From: an uncultured Eubacteriales bacterium
GTDB taxonomy: Bacteria; Bacillota; Clostridia; Christensenellales; Aristaeellaceae
Direction: 5' to 3'
DNA: 64,000 bases
Assembly: GCA_900320085.1 (NCBI GenBank)
Contig: ONRC01000004.1
Span: forward strand, 19,474-83,473
The translations under genes and the position numbers were made by a program. Below are positions 59,301 through 64,000 of the stretch, one piece after another. Each line of letters begins with the position of its first letter. Within the stretch, counting starts at the first letter, position 1. Below the pieces are notes generated by a model. That model was not told where the DNA came from, made no database searches, and saw nothing but the letters and a program-made list of their open reading frames with translations.

Positions 59301-62160
59301 CTATGACAATAACGGCCATCTCCTGACCGAAGAATTCTCCGACGCCGAGGGCGGCCTGATGGTAACCAGCGCCGGTTATGCCCGCAAGGTGCAAACCTGG
59401 AACGATCACGGCTTCCTGATCAGCGAAGGCTATTATGGCGCGGATGAAAAGGATATCCTCCAGTCCATGCCTTACAGCTTCATCACCTATCAGCGCGACG
59501 CCAACGGCAACTGCACCGAGCAGGCCTGGTTCTACCAGGAAGGCCAGCCCGCTGAGCTGCCCGACGGTTACAACCGCGTCACCCATGAGTACGACGCCGC
59601 TGGCAACTGCGTGCGTACCGTCTGGTATTATAACCGTGATATCGTGACGATCGAGGGCGGTTACGCCGCTGCTCTGTATGCGTATGACGCCCGCGGCCGG
59701 CTGACCAAGGAAAGCTATCTGGACCGGAATCTGGCCCGCACGATGGTGAAGAAGGGCTATTCCGCGATCGCTTACGTGTATGACAACGCGGGCAACACCC
59801 TGCAGGTGCGTTACCTGGATCAGGCGGACAACCTGGTGCGGGTGCCCGAAGGCTTCAGCGTGTGGAAGCGTGAATATGACAAATATAACCACATGATCCT
59901 GGAGCAGTATCTGGACGAAAACGAGCGCATCGCTTCCCTGACCTTCCGCGCTACCGCTACCCGCCGCTCCTATGACGCCCGAGGCAACCTGACCCGGGTC
60001 GAATATCTGAACGCGGGCCTGCAGCCTGTAGAAACCCAGTTTGGCTATGCCGCCGAAGCGTATGCCTATGACGACCAGGATCGCCGCATCAGCGTCACCT
60101 ACCTGAACACCAGCGGCCTGAATACCATGATCTCCGCCGGATACGCCGGAATTCGCTACGAATACAGCGACCAGGGCAAGGTATGGCGCACCACCTATGT
60201 GGATACCGCCGGTCAGCCCACCCTGTTCAAGGACGGCTATGCCGCGATTCAGTATCTGTACGACCATAACCAGTATCTGACCAACATCACCTATCTGGAC
60301 GATAAGTACGTGCGCACCTACATCAGCGCCGGTTATTCCGGCATCCTGCGCACCGTGGATAAGAATGGCGACGTGCTGACCGAAACCTATGTGGACAATG
60401 ATGACATGCCTGTGCCCTGCGCCGCAGGCTATGCCACCATGCGCAACACCTGGGACGACCGTCAGCGGCTCGTGAAGCGCGAGTATCTGAATGCCGAAGG
60501 CCAGCCCATGACCCTCAGCAGCGGCTACAGCGCCATCGCTTATGAATACGACAACAGCGACAACAAGATCCGCGAATCCTACTTCAATAAGGACGGCGGG
60601 AAAACCTGGTGCCAGTACGGCTACAGCGAGATCCTGTTTACCTATAATAACAGGAACCACATTGTGGAAGAACGGCTGCTGAATGTGCAGGGCCAGCCCG
60701 CCATTCATACCTCCGGCCGTTACTCCTCCCTGACCCAGGATGTGGACCCCGACGGCCGCGTGCTGGCCATTAAGTACTTTGATATCGCGGGCAACCCCAC
60801 TTCCTACGCCAACCAGTACGCGGAAGTTCGGTATTCCTACGATCTGGCCGGACGTGAAACTTCCCTGAGCTACTATGACAAGGCCGGTCAGCCGGTTTCC
60901 TCCCTGCGCGGATTCGCCAAAAAGACCACAGCCTACAACGAACTGGGCAATGTGACCGAAGAAGCGTACTATGATCCCGACGGCAACCTGACCGATACCA
61001 GCATGCATTACGCGGTCGCCCAGTACACCTACGATGAATTGGGCAACATGACCTCCGAAAAGTATCTGGACGCCAAATCCGTGGGCGTGGTGCCCGAAGG
61101 CGCGAAGTATGCTTACAGCAAGGCGGACTACGACGACGAAGGCCGATTGATCAGCGAAGAATACTTTGATGAGCTGGATCGTCCCGCCCCCAGCCGCGAA
61201 GGCTTCGCCGCGCACTATGTGACCTATGCCGAAAGCGGCCATGTGGCCAGCGAATCCTATCAGGATACGAATGGCCAGCCCATGAACGTGGGTGGCTTCA
61301 GCAGCCGGGAACTGGTCAGCGAAGACGCCGAAAAGCAGGTCTACACGATGCGTGTGGTGCACGAAGCCAGCGAAGAAAACTATCTGGCTTCCCTGCAGAC
61401 CTTTGACCACTATGACCGCGCGGTTCAGATCACCTACTACGACGCGGCCAACAAGCCTGTGAACGGCCCCGAGGGCTGCAACACGGTGCTGCGTGAATAT
61501 ACCAGCCGCGGCCTGGTTTCCTTTGAGCAATACTTCGACGCGGACGGCTATCCCATGGCCATCAACGGCGCTTACGGCGTGCGCAAAGCGTACACTCCCT
61601 TCGGCAAACTGGCCAAGGAAAGCGTGCTGGATGCCAATGGCAGCGCCAAGGTCAACGATGACGGCTATGCCGCTGTGGAGTACGACTACGATCTGAGCGA
61701 TTCCAGCCGGGTGGAGAAGTACTTCCTCTATTACCTGGATGTGAATGATCAGCGCTGCGCCGCCAAGAACGGCGCGTGGGGCGTGAGCACCCTGTACTAT
61801 CCCGTGACCCGGGTGCATCAAGTCAGCTTCCTGGACGAGAACGGCAAGCCCGTCACCACGAGCGATGGTTACGCCGTGCTGGAATACGAAGAGGATGAAA
61901 ATGGCAACCGGACCTGGGAAGGCTACTATGACAGCCTGGGCGCTCAGGTCAACTGCGCCGCCGGATATTCCAGCGTGGAGCGCGGCTACGACGGCGAGGG
62001 CCGCCTGATCTCCGAGCGGTATCTGGATCGCTACAACAAACTGACCAATAACGTGAACGGTGTGGCTGGCTGGAATGGCTATTATGACAGCGAAGGAACG
62101 CTGGTGATCACCAATCAGTATGATCAGAACCGTACCGCTGTGCCCGCCAACAATCAGTAA
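56314..62160 (+). CDS. Giant secreted YD-type repeat protein
   Basis: A 1948-residue exported protein. The signal peptide (MTRLRKTKLLLIFLLL, cut near AGAE) is followed by about fifty imperfect repeats of roughly 35 residues filling the whole protein, with a consensus like GYAxxxYEYDxxGNLxxExYYDxxGxPV. The YEYDxxGN core is the YD motif of RHS and teneurin proteins, which form hollow beta-spiral shells. There is no RHS core PxxxxDPxGL, no toxin tail, no LPxTG and no membrane anchor. The ATG at 56314 has AGGAG 8 bases upstream; the ATG at 56308 is too close. It lies between a polymer-length kinase and an LCP-like protein, so a cell-surface role is likely but untested. Confidence 0.85.
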   Translation: MTRLRKTKLLLIFLLLTVLTVSAAGAETNQALSIPAFTETDCVWDEAGNLISETVRDLTGAPALNRRGFYRAEYTWDALNNLLTEAYFGLNGEPVNADGGFARAEYTYGVDSRKVSHLLTEDRYAADGSRAQIPGSYSYRRDAWDGDQILSSEYFDAEGNLTRPTGGYAQILYDVETGNNVVRVTKRYLDADGTPLLGVEGGATVVSVYAKKGVADNETVEKDLLGLKLDSGKRHKADTASMQLWSVEIFAVDGSKALGAEHYHRMVNTYDAQGNKVRVDYYGVEEEPIIAATGYASSVMEYDRLNRLVKIDYLGKEGQLIKLLNGYARITYEYWDDTDREHYVRYYGADENRTMTTNGYSMVEKEYDGGDYDYRETYYDFLDELTMSNGGFARIEYKYHRVKVAGDNGTEKWVINPDMVEWERNFGTDLQLIKRKAGFAGYVNERNEYDQVTRTTYMDDQWQPVRNDETQYASIEFKYESSGPEDPAVYESYFDENGVPCESTNGAYARSMVYGGPKKNLLLEEEFFTADGQPDTSVVNGAHKVVYNFDGNLLQTSARYYDQDSNAKETRTGMATLLREYNRNGSLLWEATFDGQNHLVNATGQFAVQVHTYDYAGHLTGDKFFDAEGNALVQGAGYASVTYEYDNVGNITAINYFNAADEPALVAGRSRVEREYDDQHHMIYEANFGPDMQPIVISEGYAARRIAYDPLNSIASRVDYLDIEGKPELLPAGYASYELKYDGEGNLLRRAYYDEAGTPVTPASVGYSWFERQVDAQGRVTEEAYYDADGSLLVNPDKYAVITMAYDDAGKTTVTYLDANRQPVHTALGYARRETVLDENGNTVSESYFGADLKPVAIAKGYHQVAYTWDDDGHMLSESYLNEQNAPVECPDGYASFIREYDARGNLVREVHYGADGKITNVVAGAAEIKREYDEDNRLLAERFFDETGAPYLLRGDYAAVEYTYDGQGNVLKEAYYGINNVPVISSKGYAAKTCTYDNNGHLLTEEFSDAEGGLMVTSAGYARKVQTWNDHGFLISEGYYGADEKDILQSMPYSFITYQRDANGNCTEQAWFYQEGQPAELPDGYNRVTHEYDAAGNCVRTVWYYNRDIVTIEGGYAAALYAYDARGRLTKESYLDRNLARTMVKKGYSAIAYVYDNAGNTLQVRYLDQADNLVRVPEGFSVWKREYDKYNHMILEQYLDENERIASLTFRATATRRSYDARGNLTRVEYLNAGLQPVETQFGYAAEAYAYDDQDRRISVTYLNTSGLNTMISAGYAGIRYEYSDQGKVWRTTYVDTAGQPTLFKDGYAAIQYLYDHNQYLTNITYLDDKYVRTYISAGYSGILRTVDKNGDVLTETYVDNDDMPVPCAAGYATMRNTWDDRQRLVKREYLNAEGQPMTLSSGYSAIAYEYDNSDNKIRESYFNKDGGKTWCQYGYSEILFTYNNRNHIVEERLLNVQGQPAIHTSGRYSSLTQDVDPDGRVLAIKYFDIAGNPTSYANQYAEVRYSYDLAGRETSLSYYDKAGQPVSSLRGFAKKTTAYNELGNVTEEAYYDPDGNLTDTSMHYAVAQYTYDELGNMTSEKYLDAKSVGVVPEGAKYAYSKADYDDEGRLISEEYFDELDRPAPSREGFAAHYVTYAESGHVASESYQDTNGQPMNVGGFSSRELVSEDAEKQVYTMRVVHEASEENYLASLQTFDHYDRAVQITYYDAANKPVNGPEGCNTVLREYTSRGLVSFEQYFDADGYPMAINGAYGVRKAYTPFGKLAKESVLDANGSAKVNDDGYAAVEYDYDLSDSSRVEKYFLYYLDVNDQRCAAKNGAWGVSTLYYPVTRVHQVSFLDENGKPVTTSDGYAVLEYEEDENGNRTWEGYYDSLGAQVNCAAGYSSVERGYDGEGRLISERYLDRYNKLTNNVNGVAGWNGYYDSEGTLVITNQYDQNRTAVPANNQ

Positions 62161-62175
62161 GGGAGGGTGAAGACG

Positions 62176-63249
62176 ATGAAGAACGGAATCCTGCATGCGA
62201 TGAAAACCCTGCTCCCCAAACTGGTTGCCCTGGTGCTCGTTGCCTGCCTCCTGCCAGTGTGCGCACTGGCGGAGGAGGCCGACGCCAACGGTGATTGGGT
62301 GAATTACCTCTTGATCTGCAACGAAGGCATGAACAACGATAAGGGCAACGCCGGCAACACGCTGATGGTGGTTGCCATGAATCCCGTCATCGGAAAAATC
62401 CGGCTGCTCTCGTTCACCTGGGATACGTTTGTTGACTATGAAGGATACGACGTGCCCCAGAAGCTGGATATGCCTTACCGGAACAATGGCCCCGAAGAAG
62501 CCATGAAGGTGTTCAACGCCAACTTTGGCACCGATATTCAATACTATATGTCGCTGAACTACCTGAACCTGGCTTCCCTGATCGACGAGTACAACGGCGT
62601 GAACGTGGATATTACCCGCGCAGAACGCAACGCCCTGAACGGTATGGTGGCTTCCAAGAAGATCCGTCTCCAGGAAGAAGTGGGTACTGGCTTGCTGACG
62701 CAGGCGATCGTGGATATGCTGGCTCAGGAGTATTACCTGAACGAGTTCGGCCCGGATACGCATCTGAATGGCTTGCAGGCTGTCGGCTTCGGCTGGCTGC
62801 AGTATGACTCCGTTTATAACTGCTGCGAGCGTGAAGTGAACGTCATCGCCAGCCTCTTCAAGAGCGTGGGTGAAGTGATTGCTCAGAAGGTTGCGTTCTA
62901 CAATAGCGAAACCGGAGCTCCCGAGGATCTGCGCGGCCGCCGTCCCATTAACCTGGACGAAATGACCGAGGAGGATCATGAATTCCTTCGCCTGCAGATG
63001 GACCCCATCTTCCAGATGAGCTTCAACAATCTGCCCGAAGAAGAAATCGAATCCATCTCCACCGCGCTGGCCAAGGTTGCTTTTGAAGCGGCGCGTCAGG
63101 GCGTGAACATTTTCGATTCGATCCAATTCATGGTGCTGCCCCTGGAAGCCAAGGACGAGTATGATATCGTCGCCGGCGCTAAAGGCCACATCGTGGATAA
63201 GGAAAAGAACACGGCCGCCATTGAGGAATTCCTGTTCGCGGAAGATTGA
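62176..63249 (+). CDS. LCP (LytR-CpsA-Psr) family protein lacking the conserved arginines
   Basis: A 357-residue exported protein with a signal peptide (VALVLVACLLPVCALAEE). The LCP scaffold is clear: GNTLMVVAMNPVIGKIRLLS, GPEEAMKVFNANFGTDIQYYMSLNYLNLASLIDEYNGVNVDI and LNGLQAVGFGWLQYD. Active LCP enzymes transfer undecaprenyl-linked glycans to the wall and use arginines in SIPRDxYV, RxR and RxxRQ. Here these read SFTWDTFV, GWLQYD and CEREV, so all are replaced. It may bind but not transfer. Near the N-terminus there is no membrane anchor other than the signal. The start at 62176 has GGAGG 9 bases upstream, preferred to GTG at 62167. Confidence 0.82.
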   Translation: MKNGILHAMKTLLPKLVALVLVACLLPVCALAEEADANGDWVNYLLICNEGMNNDKGNAGNTLMVVAMNPVIGKIRLLSFTWDTFVDYEGYDVPQKLDMPYRNNGPEEAMKVFNANFGTDIQYYMSLNYLNLASLIDEYNGVNVDITRAERNALNGMVASKKIRLQEEVGTGLLTQAIVDMLAQEYYLNEFGPDTHLNGLQAVGFGWLQYDSVYNCCEREVNVIASLFKSVGEVIAQKVAFYNSETGAPEDLRGRRPINLDEMTEEDHEFLRLQMDPIFQMSFNNLPEEEIESISTALAKVAFEAARQGVNIFDSIQFMVLPLEAKDEYDIVAGAKGHIVDKEKNTAAIEEFLFAED

Positions 63250-63493
63250 TCAGAACCACAGAAAAGAGCGGACCGGCCCTGACCGGATTGGCAGGCTGAG
63301 AAAAGCTCTTGAACAATACAAACGCACCCCTAAGACTGGATCAGGACACATTATTCTCAGCTGAGATCCGGGGATACGGTTTTCGCAGATCGGGTGTCCC
63401 GTGACATTAATAACACCGTAAAGTCCTTCGAATATTCTTATTTCTCCTGGGACACTGTTTTCTCAACGGGACTCGATATTCTCATTGGGACAT

Positions 63494-63906
63494 CAATTTC
63501 TTATTTTTCTCGCCCCATGACAGCGACTGCCGCCTTGGGCATTGGGCCGGGTGATCTGATTAACGATCTGAACACATGCGGGTTGTTTTTTGAAACAATG
63601 TGCATGAGAGATCTGCGGATCTTTGCGGATTATCTTGACGGAGAAGTAAGACACTTCAGGACAAAAGATGGGCTGGAATGCGATGCCGTTATCCACCTGA
63701 AGAACGGGAGCTACGGCTTGATCGAGATCAAACTCGGAGGAGATAAACTGATAGAAGAAGGCGCAGAAGCCGTAAATACAATTGCTGATCAAATTGATAC
63801 TACTAAAATGAAAGCCCCTTCATTCAAAATGGTTCTGACAGGTACGTCACCATATGCGTATCGCAGGGAGGACGGGGTATACGTTGTGCCAATCGGTTGT
63901 TTGTGA
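63494..63906 (+). pseudogene. DUF4143-type ATPase remnant (C-terminal part)
   Basis: Residues from about 63517 on read ATAALGIGPGDLINDLNTCGLFFETMCMRDLRIFADYLDG then GLECDAVIHLKNGSYGLIEIKLGG. This is the C-terminal DUF4143 region of the AAA ATPase family COG1373, where the DAVIHL...EIKLGG segment is PD-(D/E)XK-nuclease-like. Full proteins exceed 400 residues and have an ATPase domain first; here it is absent, and the upstream frame does not resemble the family. A start codon at 63394 would give 170 residues, but the first 40 do not fit. The fragment is AT-richer than its neighbours and lies beside an IS-like end. Confidence 0.7.
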
Positions 63907-63908
63907 AT

Positions 63909-64000
63909 GCTAAAATGTACTTGAGCCACATTCGCTAAAATGCCAGCGAATATTTGAGCCACCCGACTATATGCCCTACAATAGTGACAGCACTATTGGA
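63909..64000. mobile_element. Possible IS21-like element end
   Basis: GCTAAAATG occurs at 63909-63917 and 63934-63942, and TTGAGCCAC at 63921-63929 and 63954-63962. ATTCGCT and AGCGAAT (63930-63936 and 63945-63951) are inverted. CAATAGTG and CACTATTG (63979-63986 and 63991-63998) form another hairpin. Paired TGAGCCAC-type repeats are typical of the transposase-binding ends of IS21-family elements. The transposase genes, if any, are beyond the window. Confidence 0.45.

Noticed and set aside
56242..63189. A 2315-codon open frame on the minus strand opposite the giant repeat protein
   Set aside because: It is a shadow of strong codon bias and repeats on the plus strand. Its translation is low-complexity Val/Ile/Gly/His-rich text, with no ribosome-binding site and no family resemblance.
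1..64000. CRISPR arrays, tRNA or rRNA genes
   Set aside because: No regularly spaced identical repeats and no cloverleaf or rRNA-like sequence were found in the intergenic regions I read.

Overview
The window is a GC-rich chromosomal segment from a Gram-positive-type bacterium, most likely an uncultured gut or rumen member of the Bacillota (class Clostridia). The signs are an NHLM-type peptide exporter, YesM/YesN two-component genes, a zinc-type L31, DUF1385 next to prmC, many GTG/TTG starts behind strong GGAGG sites, secreted SH3 proteins with Thr/Ala/Pro linkers, and several families of intergenic hairpin repeats. An order-level placement (perhaps Christensenellales) is only a guess.

Layout. 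1-8.8 kb: the tail of an O-acetylhomoserine sulfhydrylase, small membrane and secreted proteins, an acyltransferase behind a zinc-ribbon/TM/repeat protein, and pyrimidine-nucleoside phosphorylase. 9-23.4 kb: a nine-unit SH3 cell-wall protein, a BaiN-type flavoprotein, a flavin reductase, dnaX, a SPOR protein, a DUF6062 gene with two GerMN lipoproteins, then a Wzy-like membrane protein followed by a small peptide gene. 23.5-33.7 kb: a YczE-type membrane protein, a DUF1349 protein, and a sugar locus in which an extracellular binding lipoprotein, a YesM-type kinase and a YesN-type regulator precede a four-gene sugar ABC transporter. 33.9-45.6 kb: a MalY/PatB-type PLP enzyme and a GntR regulator behind a promoter carrying a perfect palindrome, then an Opp-type peptide transporter, TldD/TldE and an ornithine-cyclodeaminase/mu-crystallin homologue. 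Together these look like a peptide uptake and breakdown module. 45.7-49.3 kb: a second SH3-like protein, rpmE, DUF1385 and prmC. 49.4-54.3 kb (minus): a three-gene NHLM peptide-export cassette. 54.8-63.2 kb (plus, divergent): a Wzz/tyrosine-kinase fusion, a giant secreted YD-repeat protein and an LCP-family protein that has lost its usual arginines. 63.4-64 kb: a truncated DUF4143 ATPase remnant and what looks like an IS21-like end.

Three things stand out. First, the small peptide gene at 23.1 kb encodes an 80-residue protein with a double-glycine-like site before an 11-residue cationic amphipathic tail; it is a candidate substrate for the C39-peptidase exporter 30 kb away. Second, the exporter lies divergent to a surface-assembly set (kinase, giant repeat protein, pseudo-LCP) that matches no system I recognise. 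Third, four intergenic purine/pyrimidine hairpins share an architecture but have different arm sequences whose two halves stay complementary. Two of them sit exactly between a binding-protein gene and the membrane genes of its ABC operon.
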